Source of the DNA: a virus
IMG/VR virus record: IMGVR_UViG_3300050821_005904
Location: 1 to 46,905 of that record
Reading direction: 5' to 3' (one strand)
DNA length: 46,905 nucleotides
The first letter of the stretch is position 1. The number at the start of each line of letters is the position of its first letter. The translations under genes and the position numbers were made by a program. The notes beneath the pieces are model-generated. The model worked only from the letters and a program-made list of their open reading frames with translations. It was not told the DNA's origin and searched no databases. Positions 1 to 8,849 of the stretch are shown in pieces.

Positions 1-97
1 CGAAATCGTGCCAGCCGAGCAGGAACAGCAGCACGAACAGCAGTATGGTTGGCGCCCAGCTGAATTGAGTTGCGCCGGGTCCCCAGGTGGTCCAGCC
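1..97. repeat. Terminal direct repeat, left copy
   Basis: The first 97 bases are identical to the last 97 (46809-46905). Together with a reading frame that continues correctly across the join, this indicates a circular assembly whose ends overlap, or a circularly permuted genome. The exact, short length fits an assembler overlap better than a biological terminal repeat, but the sequence alone cannot separate the two. Confidence 0.95.
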
Positions 98-151
98 CCA
101 GAACACGAACCACAGAATCATCAGCATCCAGAAGATCATCCCGATGGGCAT
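1..151 (-). CDS. Two-TM holin-like small protein (N-terminal part; gene crosses the contig join)
   Basis: The gene starts at an ATG at 151, preceded by an AAGGAA ribosome-binding site, and runs off the left edge. It resumes at 46808 and ends at 46792, giving 55 residues. The protein has two strongly hydrophobic, Trp-rich segments (about residues 5-21 and 33-47) separated by a short polar loop, and ends with a short tail. It lies just after the endolysin and a 29-residue membrane peptide and overlaps the start of a secreted protein by ATGA. Size, topology and position make it the best holin candidate of the genome; no family was recognised. The part at 1-97 is also present in the right-hand terminal copy. 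Confidence 0.7.
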   Translation of the reverse strand, partial: MPIGMIFWMLMILWFVFWGWTTWGPGATQFSWAPTILLFVLLFLLGWHDF

Positions 152-182
152 CCTGTTATTCCTTCTCAGCCGAGGATGGCGT

Positions 183-272
183 TCACCTCATCAACTCCAC
201 GATCGCCACGAAAAATAGCGCGCTGATGATCCCCATGATCGCCATCACGGTCAGCAGCTCATGCGTGCTCAT
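183..272 (-). CDS. 29-residue single-TM peptide after endolysin
   Basis: The ATG at 272 overlaps the endolysin stop codon by ATGA, typical of translational coupling. The 29 residues are a short polar head (MSTHELL) followed by one transmembrane helix and a short charged end (VELMR). Too small to assign to a family. Its place between the endolysin and the two-TM protein suggests a lysis role such as a holin partner or antiholin; this is inference from position and topology. Confidence 0.6.
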   Translation of the reverse strand: MSTHELLTVMAIMGIISALFFVAIVELMR

Positions 273-1885
273 GCCCCGGGCTTCTTCTTCGCATGGGGCT
301 TGCGCTTGGCAACCTTCGCCGGCATGTCGTGGTCGCGCTCCATGTAGTCCTGAACCTGCCTGAATAGATGCTCGGCCGCGGATTTCAGCTCGGTTTCCTT
401 TCTGATGATCGGGCCGTAATGGTTGCAGAGATTCCGCAGCGTCAGCCCGCAGGACTCGACCGCAAATGCCGGGCAGCTCTTGCACAGCTTCTGGAAGTCG
501 TAGCCACTGCCGCTGCCGTAGTTCGACCAATCATCAGCGTCGCAACTCACCCCATCGTCGAACTGGGCCAGATAGCAGAGCGCTACATTCGCCGGATCGG
601 CGAATTCGGCCATCAGGGTCGAGAATGCGGGGTCGCTGGCGCTGTGCGCATTGAAGGACGTCTGGAACAGGCCCGCCTCGGCCGTATCGGACTGCACATT
701 GTCCGCGCTTATGTCACGGCCCTCGCAGTGCCGGCCGCTCGACTCGCGCATCCCGTGACCCAGCATCAGCGCATAGAGGTGCCGCAGCGTGTCGAGACCA
801 GGCTCCTCGACCGACATGCCGAGCCGGTCGAAATCCTCGCGATAGATGTTGAGCGCGTCCTTGTCGCTGTCTGTACGGGCCTTGGCCATCTCGACAAGGG
901 CGGAATGGCCGGCCCTGAGCTTGAGCATGCTCTGCGCAAACGCGAGCGCCATGCCCTGCGTGTAGCCCACTGGCGCCACGCCGCGGTCGTTCCACGCGTA
1001 GTCGGCGATGTCGCTTGCGCTGGCGATCTCGCATATGGCCCCGATGTCCTCCTCGGACAGCGCGCCCGGCGGCGGGGGCGCCGCCTCGATATCGACGTAC
1101 GCCGCCGAGCACCAGCCATAGACCGCGACGCCAGGGCCAGCATCGCGGCCGACCTGGAAGCGCAACCAAAGCGTCGAGGCATTCCAGGCCTCACCGACGA
1201 TGATCAGCTCATCGCCATTCACAGCCTCCCCGATGATCGACGCGGACGACGATGCGGAAGCGCGAATGTTGAGCTTGTCGCCGGGAAGAAGATTGTAGAC
1301 GGTGCCGCGACGCACCGGCACCGGCGGCTGCTCGGCCTCGCCGCCGTCGCCCATGTATTGCTCGACGTCGGAAATGAACCCGGACTTGGACATGTTCTTG
1401 CCGGGGCAGTCGTGATCGGTGTTGGGGTCCTCCTTGTGAAATTTCAGATTGTTGGGGTCCCAGCCGAAGTGGTTGCACACCTCGCCAGAGAGGGCATGGG
1501 CCATCTTCATGACCTCGGCGCCCATCCCGGTCTCGTCCGACTCGACGTTGTAGTCGCCGACGCATTCGAACCCGAGCATGGTGCCGTTCCAGCTCGGGCT
1601 GTGAACTCCCTTGACGTTGAAGGGGGTGAATATAAACCACGACTTGCCGTCGATGAAGCAATGCGGGCCGGCGGACCAGCCCATTTCGTTCTCATAGTAA
1701 TGGCGCAGATTTTCCATGCGCTGGGCCGGCGGCACCGAGTGCCACCATTGATACAGCGTCGGCGATGCGGTGTTGTGGATGACGAAGTTCGAGGGCCGCC
1801 ACGAGTAATTGAGCGAGCGGATATAGGACCGCAGGTCGTCGATGGATTTGATCTCGATCGCGGGATCGCAGCCTCGCCAGGTCAT
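269..1885 (-). CDS. Endolysin: amidase + SH3b + lysozyme-like domain
   Basis: Cell-wall lysin of 538 residues with three modules. Residues about 30-175 are an N-acetylmuramoyl-L-alanine amidase of the Amidase_2/PGRP type: H37 in the IHNTAS strand, H150, and C160 in the HDCPGK motif fit the zinc ligands. Residues about 192-267 resemble a bacterial SH3 domain (LNIRASAS start, YGWCSAAYVDIE end). Residues about 275-500 look like a lysozyme/transglycosylase domain: E381 in GMRESSGR followed by EAGLFQTS recalls the Glu...Gly-Leu-x-Gln pattern of SLT and goose-type lysozymes. The tail is Lys-rich. There is no signal peptide, so export should need a holin. The start has a GAGGAG site 8 bases upstream and follows the tail fibre gene by 12 bases. 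The third domain assignment is the least certain part. Confidence 0.88.
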   Translation of the reverse strand: MTWRGCDPAIEIKSIDDLRSYIRSLNYSWRPSNFVIHNTASPTLYQWWHSVPPAQRMENLRHYYENEMGWSAGPHCFIDGKSWFIFTPFNVKGVHSPSWNGTMLGFECVGDYNVESDETGMGAEVMKMAHALSGEVCNHFGWDPNNLKFHKEDPNTDHDCPGKNMSKSGFISDVEQYMGDGGEAEQPPVPVRRGTVYNLLPGDKLNIRASASSSASIIGEAVNGDELIIVGEAWNASTLWLRFQVGRDAGPGVAVYGWCSAAYVDIEAAPPPPGALSEEDIGAICEIASASDIADYAWNDRGVAPVGYTQGMALAFAQSMLKLRAGHSALVEMAKARTDSDKDALNIYREDFDRLGMSVEEPGLDTLRHLYALMLGHGMRESSGRHCEGRDISADNVQSDTAEAGLFQTSFNAHSASDPAFSTLMAEFADPANVALCYLAQFDDGVSCDADDWSNYGSGSGYDFQKLCKSCPAFAVESCGLTLRNLCNHYGPIIRKETELKSAAEHLFRQVQDYMERDHDMPAKVAKRKPHAKKKPGA

Positions 1886-1897
1886 TTCTCTGGCTCC

Positions 1898-4015
1898 TCA
1901 ATATGGCGTACACCTGTAGTCGACGAACAAGCCGCTCGTCGCCGGATTGGTCCATACGATCTGCGATGTAGAGATTGTTATCGGCTGTACCGGGAACGAT
2001 GGCTGGCGGCTCAGCAATATGCACGAAGGGGCAACAGCCCTGTTCGGCACTGGAAAGGTTACCGTGCATCCGGTCGGAGATCCGGTTCCCATAACGATTG
2101 TCCCCTGCTCGCCAGTGGCGCCAGAGCCAACAATCGGGCTCGTTCCACAGGCCGACACGGTTGGAGGTCCGAGTACAAAGCTCTGCAATTTGTTTGTCGT
2201 AGACGACGACAAGCTGATAATAGCATTACTTGGTGGCGCAATCGGAGAAAAGAATTGCACCCACGCAGTATCCCGCTCGATAACGTTCGTGGCGCCATTG
2301 GCGACCTGATACCACCCAGAAACCATCGACACATTAACCGTTTCTAAATGAATACCGCTAAAGATGACATCATTGGACGTTGCTTCCACCGAGGCAAAGC
2401 TATTTGGCGCCACGACAGTGCTGTTCCCAAACCACAAATCTCGCAACCGGACCATATGGCATCCGGATGTTCCGGTGCCTAAATCGAATAAATTTTGCCC
2501 AGAAGTCCAGCTTCCTACGGCAGTGTCCGCCAGCCAATCGCCACCAGTCACCAGAACATTGTTGCATTCCGGGGCAAATAGAAATGAGCCTGCCGCGTCC
2601 ACCGACATATTAGTAAATGAATAGTTGAACGGCCCATATGTGGGGTCTGTGCTGTCTATAATAATGCACTTCCATGTACCCCCGCAGGCCGAATTGATGA
2701 CATGAATATCCTCCAGACCCATGGAAGATATAGGGGTCGACGTGAAGTGATAGCTGATGGCATAGCCCTGGGCCAGCGTATCGGAGATATGATTGACAAA
2801 GCCCCGGCCAGTAAACGTCACGCCAGTGCTACTGGTATCCGCCCCAGCCGCCTGCCCATTGTGCAACCATACGCTTAGCAGCCGCGTCCCGCCCGGATTG
2901 TTGAACAGAATGCCGTTCCGAAATCCATTGATGAGGACATTACGCAGATAGGTATAGTTGGCCGCAGCATCGTTCACGCCATACAACGATCCAGTCGTGG
3001 TCGTCGAGTTGAGGCCAATGTCCTGAAGCTCAACAGAAGTGGCCGAACCACCACAATGGTCAATGCCATCCGTGCCGCCAGTGAAGTTCAGCAGCGTCGT
3101 TGCTGTCGTTGCGCTGTTGCCTCCTGAGCCAAAAAACGCAACGCTTTGATTGCATATCGATAGTGCCTTGTTGAGCATCGCAACGCCGGGCGGAAGCCTG
3201 ATCGCCAATGGCCCCATTGCGGCATTGATGGTGGATTGAAGAGAAGCCCAGTCCACCTCGTCGGTGAGGGATGTGGCGGCCGGGAGAATGCTCTGCCATT
3301 GGGCCAGAGTAAAACCGGTTGTATTGATTCCATTGCAGCTCGTGACACTCGAAAGAGGATGTGAAAAACCGTTGGCTTGATAGCAAGGTAGATTAACTGC
3401 GGGTATTCCGGGTGGAATGGAGGTTTGCAGCGTGCTGACAATTGGCTGGCCTCCCGAATCAAACACGAGCAGCTTGCCAGCCCTCGTGCCCGACGGCGGT
3501 AGTGGATTGAGGACTTCGCCAGGCTGGCCGACGATCGCCCCGTTCAGCCTATCCCAGGTCTCGCGCAGCATCGCGATCTCGTCGGTGATGACCTGATTGA
3601 TATCGCGCGCGGTGAAGCCACGGCCCTCCTGGAATTGGCTCAGCCGCCGCGGCCTCCGGTTGCCGACGATGTTGATCGTTCCGGTCTGCGGGGCATTGAA
3701 CGTCAGCACCGCATTGGTGATCGGGCGGGGGATGCTGCCCAGCGAGCCGGTGGGGCTCGTCAATGTCCAGCCGGCTGTGGAGCTGGTGGATGGGACTGAT
3801 ACGCCATTGATGAACACGTCGATCCAGTTGTCGACATCGGTGCCGTCGGCATATAGGGCAAATCCCACCGAGCATGCGCAGGTCGAGGCGCTGAGCGAAT
3901 AGCTGGTGAGGCGTGGGGAATCGGGCAGCGCCGGCACCGGAGGCGGCGTCTGGGCATAGGCGATTGCGGCGGCGACAAGCGTGAGAAGCGCGAGCAGCAG
4001 ACCCAGTCGTTTCAT
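1898..4015 (-). CDS. Tail fibre/tailspike with T7-type N-terminal domain and signal peptide
   Basis: The chosen ATG (4015) gives 705 residues, with a ribosome site AAAAGG just upstream; a longer in-frame start at 4075 lacks support. Residues 1-22 are a textbook Sec signal (MKR, a Leu/Ala core, AYAQT). Residues about 35-160 resemble the T7 gp17 N-terminal attachment domain: a two-sheet region with YADGTDVDNWIDVFINGV, then RRPRRLSQFQ and RGFTARDINQVITDE leading into a helix. The remainder is rich in Asn, Thr, Ser and Gly with repeated short strands, as in pectin-lyase-like beta-helix spikes that bind or cut surface polysaccharide. It sits between small membrane genes and the endolysin. A cleavable signal ahead of a virion attachment domain is unusual. 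Confidence 0.85.
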   Translation of the reverse strand: MKRLGLLLALLTLVAAAIAYAQTPPPVPALPDSPRLTSYSLSASTCACSVGFALYADGTDVDNWIDVFINGVSVPSTSSTAGWTLTSPTGSLGSIPRPITNAVLTFNAPQTGTINIVGNRRPRRLSQFQEGRGFTARDINQVITDEIAMLRETWDRLNGAIVGQPGEVLNPLPPSGTRAGKLLVFDSGGQPIVSTLQTSIPPGIPAVNLPCYQANGFSHPLSSVTSCNGINTTGFTLAQWQSILPAATSLTDEVDWASLQSTINAAMGPLAIRLPPGVAMLNKALSICNQSVAFFGSGGNSATTATTLLNFTGGTDGIDHCGGSATSVELQDIGLNSTTTTGSLYGVNDAAANYTYLRNVLINGFRNGILFNNPGGTRLLSVWLHNGQAAGADTSSTGVTFTGRGFVNHISDTLAQGYAISYHFTSTPISSMGLEDIHVINSACGGTWKCIIIDSTDPTYGPFNYSFTNMSVDAAGSFLFAPECNNVLVTGGDWLADTAVGSWTSGQNLFDLGTGTSGCHMVRLRDLWFGNSTVVAPNSFASVEATSNDVIFSGIHLETVNVSMVSGWYQVANGATNVIERDTAWVQFFSPIAPPSNAIISLSSSTTNKLQSFVLGPPTVSACGTSPIVGSGATGEQGTIVMGTGSPTGCTVTFPVPNRAVAPSCILLSRQPSFPVQPITISTSQIVWTNPATSGLFVDYRCTPY

Positions 4016-4097
4016 GGACGCGCCTTTTTCTATTGAGGCGCGGGCAGTCTTTTCTATGCGGGCAGGGTTCCGCAACGCACGGCGTCAGGCCTCGGCG

Positions 4098-4175
4098 TCA
4101 TTGCCAAGTCATCACCAGCCATACGAACAGACTGAGAAGGATGAGTGTAAAAAGTTGCAGCGCGGTCAGCGCCAT
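4098..4175 (-). CDS. 25-residue membrane peptide
   Basis: A short frame starts two bases after the stop of the preceding gene and has AGAAGG as a possible ribosome site. Almost the whole peptide is one hydrophobic helix (LQLFTLILLSLFVWLVM). No family can be assigned. Its position just before the tail fibre, in a genome with several similar mini-membrane proteins, supports a real gene, but the short length keeps this tentative. Confidence 0.45.
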   Translation of the reverse strand: MALTALQLFTLILLSLFVWLVMTWQ

Positions 4176-4177
4176 GG

Positions 4178-4915
4178 TCAGGCCTTCTGCCAGAGCTCGC
4201 ACCATCCGTCTGGCGCGATGTTGGCGACGTACCGGCAGGTCGGCTGCGGAGCATGGTCCGAGTACTTGCAGGTGCGGCAGTACTCCGGCGAATGGCCGGG
4301 CCCATACTCGACCATGGCATGGCTGAGCCTGCGCCCGCTCAGCGGCACGGCGGCGGCGCGCAGCACCGGCAGGATGTCGTAGTCGACGCTGTCCTCCTCG
4401 TCCTCGTAGGGACCGAGGAACAGGTCCGGCGGGACGGTGTCGGGCGAGATGCGCCCGCGCTCGTCCCGCTTGATGTAGGGCGCGAGCTCGTTCTCGTACT
4501 CGTCCGGATTGTGGCCGTCGAAATGGAGGGCGTCGTGCTCTATCCGGACGGCATAGTGGTGGGCGCCCTGGCTGCCGTCCTTGCCGAGGTAATCCATGCG
4601 CAGCCGCATCATCAGCCACCATTCCGACCGTTCGTGCAGCGCGATGTACTTGTCGGGATCTATCCCGGTCCTGGGCAGGACGTCCGGCAATCCCTTGTCG
4701 ATGTAGACCACCCGGCCGTCCTGCGAGATGCCGCCGAGGTAAGGCACCAGGTACTCGCGCGAGATCGTGGGGGCGGTGTCGAGATAGGCCTGCAGATCGG
4801 GATGCTTGACCAGCGTGGCCTGGACCTCGCGCTTCGGGGCCGCAATTTCGTCGATGTGCCCTGTGGCCATGATGCGGTTCCTGTTGAGCAGCGCGAGGGT
4901 GCGCTTATAGGTCAT
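4178..4915 (-). CDS. Hypothetical protein with C-terminal Cys-rich (HiPIP-like) motif
   Basis: Protein of 245 residues, soluble, with no signal peptide. The body is not recognised; it contains an acidic stretch (YEDEEDSVDYD). The last about 35 residues carry CRTCKYS, a central Cys (PTCRY), and a final IAPDGWCELW. This spacing recalls the small Cys-rich domains, often called HiPIP-like, common in phages, in which four Cys can bind iron-sulfur or zinc; only the motif is visible here. Related Cys patterns occur at 26613-26909 and 31633-32148. The start overlaps the stop of the upstream membrane protein gene by ATGA. Function unknown. Confidence 0.7.
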   Translation of the reverse strand: MTYKRTLALLNRNRIMATGHIDEIAAPKREVQATLVKHPDLQAYLDTAPTISREYLVPYLGGISQDGRVVYIDKGLPDVLPRTGIDPDKYIALHERSEWWLMMRLRMDYLGKDGSQGAHHYAVRIEHDALHFDGHNPDEYENELAPYIKRDERGRISPDTVPPDLFLGPYEDEEDSVDYDILPVLRAAAVPLSGRRLSHAMVEYGPGHSPEYCRTCKYSDHAPQPTCRYVANIAPDGWCELWQKA

Positions 4916-5136
4916 CTCGGTTGCGGTCCCGAACAGCTCGACAGCGCTTTCTCTGTCATCCGCTCCCAGATGGCTTGATTGTCGGTGAAGCGCTCGCCCT
5001 GCTTGATTTGCAAGAACGTGGAGAAGCCGATGTAGAACAGATTGAAGACCACAAGAGCCAAGATCATCGGCGTCGTCGCCAGCGAGGCGATCAGCGCTCG
5101 GGCGGTGCCGCCGGCTTCTTCGACGGGCCCACTCAT
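4912..5136 (-). CDS. Small single-TM protein downstream of ejection protein
   Basis: The chosen ATG at 5136 overlaps the stop of the 1238-residue ejection protein gene (stop 5133-5135). The 74-residue product has a polar N-terminus, one long hydrophobic segment (about residues 21-42, TTPMILALVVFNLFYIGF) and a soluble tail. No family recognised; an i-spanin, holin or ejection accessory role are all possible. A longer in-frame start would only add Arg-rich sequence read from the overlapping gene. Confidence 0.65.
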   Translation of the reverse strand: MSGPVEEAGGTARALIASLATTPMILALVVFNLFYIGFSTFLQIKQGERFTDNQAIWERMTEKALSSCSGPQPR

Positions 5137-8100
5137 TGCTTGGGCTCTGGGATCTTGATGCCGAAGGCGTTGTCGGCGCCGTGCTCTACCGCGGTGAACA
5201 GACGATTGACCTCCCACAGGTTCTGCAAAAACGTGACCCGCCGCAGCGAATGCATGTCCCCGGCCGTGAAGTTTCCCGATGATATGCCCCCTGTCACCTT
5301 GGTGAGATCGCTTAGCTTGCCGATCGTGGGGCCGAGCAGGTGCTCGACGGCAGACTGGGCCGCAGTTTTGCTGACCGGCTTGTAGGCGCCGATCGCGCGG
5401 TAGATGTCGAGCTTGCCGGCCGTCGCCTTCGAAGCCAGCGTGTTGCCCTCTTCGAGCCAGCCGAAGATGTTGCCGCGGCTCATGGCCTCCTTGAACCAGT
5501 CCTGCGGCCGATCGCTGGTCGGGCTGCCTGTCACGATGGAATTGAGCTTGTAGCCCACCATGCCGAGAGCAAGCGAGGTGACGAGGCCCTGCAAGGTCTG
5601 AGCGTCGGAGCGCTGCAGGTTGGCAATCAGAATACGAGTGGTGGCAGACGCGGTGAATGATTTGAACTGCAGCAGGATCTTGCCAATCGCCGTGTCGAAC
5701 TCCGGAGGAAGATCAAGGCCCGGCGTCGTCGCGGCGATATCGGCACTGCGATGCAGCGCGCCTTCGAAGGCCTGCCTGGTTTCCTCTCGCCATGCCTCGG
5801 TATTTGGAAGCCTTGCCCCCCCGACGATGTTGGAGTGCTTTTCATAGTCCTCGACGATCTTTTCATAGAGTTCGGGCTGGATGTTGCCGGCGCCGAGAGT
5901 CATCTTCTGCTTTGCGGTAGCGGTCCCCTTGAGCGCAGCCTTGGCGGCGCGATAGAGGTTCGTCGAGCCGATCGTGAAGCTGATGGTCTTGATGAGATCG
6001 GTTTCCGGCGCAAGCAGGTTGAGGAGCTGCATCTTGTCGGCGCCGAACTGCAGCGCCCGCTCGAACGGAGAGCCGGGCTCGTCGTGGTCCACGATGCCGC
6101 TCATGGCATGATGCCGGGATGCGGTCTGCGTCTCCGTTGCAATGCCGGCCACCTTGGCCTGACGCTTGGCCTCGCGGTTGTACTTCTGATCGGACATCAA
6201 CGATTTCATGAACGGCGCCCAGCCATCATTGAAGGCCGAGGCCATTCCGTACATGAACACATGGTTTGCTGCGTCGGTAATGGAGTTCAGGCCAGACATG
6301 CCCATGCTCGTGATGACGACGGCATTGCGCGCCGCGGTCGAGAGCTGCCCCATCCGGCGCTGACTGGCGGTCTGGGAGATGGCATTGACCCCGCGCAGGC
6401 GGTCGCGCGCCAGGGCCAGATCCTCGATTGCGCCGGCCTTTTCCTTGGTCAGCTTGGCGATCTCGGAAGCGTTGCCGCGGGCGGCATCGATCAGGCGATT
6501 GTATTCCTCGTGGATCTGGCGAAAATTGTTGGTCATGTTGATGTCGCCAAATCGCTCGGCCAGCAGAACATCCGGAATGAATGTGCGATTGAAGCGCCGC
6601 ATCACCGTCATGATGTCGGTTTTGATCCACGGCAAGGCAAACTCATTGGAGACATTGAGAAGGCGATGCGCGAGTGATCCTCGCAACATCTCTCCTTTCG
6701 GCCCGCCGGGCAGTTGCGGTTCGGCCGATGCATCCTCATAAGGCAGCCGGCCATCCGGGGAGCCGAGAATGCGATCGGTGGTCTGCTGCGCTCTGGCCCG
6801 GATTGCCTCCGGGTCGTCCGTGATGCGCTCGTTCTCCAGGATGTGCTTGACGGCGCGATCGACGGCGGCATCAGCCTGGGTCAGTCGGCCGCCCTTCGGT
6901 TCACCGGGCGTCCGCTTGGCCTCGCGCTCGGCCTCGTACTTGGCCCGCGCCTTTATGGCCGACTTGGCCTCGGCCGGGGACTTGCCCTCCCATCTGCCAA
7001 TCTCCTCCTCCAACTTGCCCCTCATTTCGGCAACGCCGTCGTGCGCGGCCTGGAGCTGACTATCAATCTCTGCAATCTTGGCTGGGTCTTTCTCACGTTC
7101 GAGGCGCGCAGTCAGCTTGGCTATCTGTGCTTCATGCGCAGCAAGCGAGTTCTGGTAGAGCTGCATGCGGCCCTGAGCTTGCTGCTTGGCAACCTCGTCG
7201 GCCTGAAACTTCTCCGCAATGTGGTCGACGAACTTGGGCCGTTCGCGCTCGATGAGCGGCTTGTTCCAAGCATGATCGAAATGCTCTTCGCCTTCCTTCT
7301 GATCCAGATTTTTATACCCAGGAATTGATGTTTCGGCGCGACCCGTCCACTTCGCCCGGTGCTGACGATATGCTTGTACGGCCTCATTGACCTGTGGAAC
7401 GTCATGCGGCTTGGTAAAATTCGCAGCCTCGCCTACCACCTTCCTGAAATCCTCGAACGTGATGCCGGACATCGGGCCGGCGCCGGCCGGCAGACCTCCC
7501 AGGCGGCCCATCTCGCTTCGCAAGACCGCAGCTTTCGGTGGCTTATCGGCACCAAATCGAGCCGCCGTCCAAGCATCAAGCAGCTTATCCTGAAAGACAG
7601 CTTCGGATGATCGGATCGCCGACTTGACCTGCGTCTGCACCGGAGATCCGCCATAACTCGCCGGCTGACCTGCCGCGGTCTCCTTGGTGAGGACGGGGAT
7701 CTCGACAACATCGGCATAAGCGCGCTTTGCCATGATGCTTTGACGTTGCAGCATCCGCAGCGTCAGATCGCGGAACCCCAGCTTCACGAGGCCGCGCAGC
7801 GCCGTTCCCAATGTCAGATCGCGCAGGCTGCCAGGTTCTCCGACCGTGGTCAGCAGCTCCAGCTTTCTCATATCGGCGGCAGCGGCGCCGGCCGGGACGG
7901 CGATCGGAGCTGAACCCATCGTCGGAACGGATTCGACTGGCTCCTCGGCGATCCGCGGTTTTGCTTCCGCGGCAGCTGCGGCCTCAAGTGGCGGCGGCTT
8001 AACCGCTTCCGCAACGCCAGCCTCAGCAGCTGTGGCGGCTGCAGGCGGGGCTTCGGATGGCTGCCCCTCCGCATGGGCATCCAGCTCAGCCCGCACACGG

Positions 8101-8849
8101 TCTAGGTCGCGCGCCGCACCCTCCATCAGGCCCGGGCGAAGGGCATGGACAGCAGGACCGAGGATGGCGCCGAGGAGAGTAGCGCTGGCAATGCCCACCA
8201 CCGCTTCTTCTGGCTTGCGCGTAACCTGGGCGTTCTGGAGGATTGCTTCCTGAGCCGCACCCGCCCCTCCCCAGGCAAGCGCAGACTCCGCGGCTCTGGT
8301 AATGCGGAGGCCAGCCGTGGCCGAGTACATTCCTGGCATAGTGGAAAGCGGTGCTATTGCCACTCGCCCCGGCAGGAGCATCAACGGGGCCTCGGCGAGC
8401 ACATTGGTGATAACGCCGGACAAGCCGGACGCCGCCGTGATGTCCTTGTCTTTTTTTTCCTGGTCTATCCTCGCCATCAGTTCGTGCGATTGCTGCGTAT
8501 TACGGAACCCCGCGAACTGCGACGCGTATTCCCAGTATTGCGGCTTGTCCTTGATGTCGTCCCACGCTGAATAGCCATCGCCTGTCGGGCCGCCTTGACG
8601 CGCGCCGAGCAACGACAGCAGATTCACGACGGTTGATTGCCGTAAGCCGGCGCCTAGAACCTCTTGCGCAGAGGGACCTGACGTGGGCTGTAAAAACACC
8701 TTGCCGGGGAGATCCCCGGGCTGTGGCGGGACGCCAAACATGCCACTGGCTTGCTGGGATTGCTGGACGCGCCGGAAGCGCTCCTCCGCAGTCGGCTCCG
8801 CCGTTCCCGCGGAAATCTCCGAGTCATCGACGACGCCAAACATGCTCAT
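5133..8849 (-). CDS. Large internal virion/ejection protein (T7 gp16-like position)
   Basis: Protein of 1238 residues; the ATG at 8849 overlaps the upstream stop as TGATG. It follows gp14-like and gp15-like genes, the T7 order for proteins ejected with the DNA to form the trans-envelope channel. An N-terminal alpha/Ala-rich region is followed by Pro/Ala linkers (about 250-320), a long coiled-coil stretch (about 570-690, rich in Glu/Lys/Ala), the RILGSPDGRLPYED segment and a helical C-terminal third with hydrophobic stretches (LQFKSFTASATTR, LGMVGYKLNSIVTG). This C-terminal pattern is familiar from podovirus internal virion proteins. No lytic transglycosylase motif is evident at the N-terminus, unlike T7 gp16. 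Confidence 0.82.
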   Translation of the reverse strand: MSMFGVVDDSEISAGTAEPTAEERFRRVQQSQQASGMFGVPPQPGDLPGKVFLQPTSGPSAQEVLGAGLRQSTVVNLLSLLGARQGGPTGDGYSAWDDIKDKPQYWEYASQFAGFRNTQQSHELMARIDQEKKDKDITAASGLSGVITNVLAEAPLMLLPGRVAIAPLSTMPGMYSATAGLRITRAAESALAWGGAGAAQEAILQNAQVTRKPEEAVVGIASATLLGAILGPAVHALRPGLMEGAARDLDRVRAELDAHAEGQPSEAPPAAATAAEAGVAEAVKPPPLEAAAAAEAKPRIAEEPVESVPTMGSAPIAVPAGAAAADMRKLELLTTVGEPGSLRDLTLGTALRGLVKLGFRDLTLRMLQRQSIMAKRAYADVVEIPVLTKETAAGQPASYGGSPVQTQVKSAIRSSEAVFQDKLLDAWTAARFGADKPPKAAVLRSEMGRLGGLPAGAGPMSGITFEDFRKVVGEAANFTKPHDVPQVNEAVQAYRQHRAKWTGRAETSIPGYKNLDQKEGEEHFDHAWNKPLIERERPKFVDHIAEKFQADEVAKQQAQGRMQLYQNSLAAHEAQIAKLTARLEREKDPAKIAEIDSQLQAAHDGVAEMRGKLEEEIGRWEGKSPAEAKSAIKARAKYEAEREAKRTPGEPKGGRLTQADAAVDRAVKHILENERITDDPEAIRARAQQTTDRILGSPDGRLPYEDASAEPQLPGGPKGEMLRGSLAHRLLNVSNEFALPWIKTDIMTVMRRFNRTFIPDVLLAERFGDINMTNNFRQIHEEYNRLIDAARGNASEIAKLTKEKAGAIEDLALARDRLRGVNAISQTASQRRMGQLSTAARNAVVITSMGMSGLNSITDAANHVFMYGMASAFNDGWAPFMKSLMSDQKYNREAKRQAKVAGIATETQTASRHHAMSGIVDHDEPGSPFERALQFGADKMQLLNLLAPETDLIKTISFTIGSTNLYRAAKAALKGTATAKQKMTLGAGNIQPELYEKIVEDYEKHSNIVGGARLPNTEAWREETRQAFEGALHRSADIAATTPGLDLPPEFDTAIGKILLQFKSFTASATTRILIANLQRSDAQTLQGLVTSLALGMVGYKLNSIVTGSPTSDRPQDWFKEAMSRGNIFGWLEEGNTLASKATAGKLDIYRAIGAYKPVSKTAAQSAVEHLLGPTIGKLSDLTKVTGGISSGNFTAGDMHSLRRVTFLQNLWEVNRLFTAVEHGADNAFGIKIPEPKQ

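Noticed and set aside
368-2347. Long plus-strand open frame (659 codons) opposite the endolysin and fibre end
   Set aside because: It is antisense to well-supported genes, is Arg/Val/Ala-rich like G+C-driven shadow frames, and shows no domain or ribosome site.
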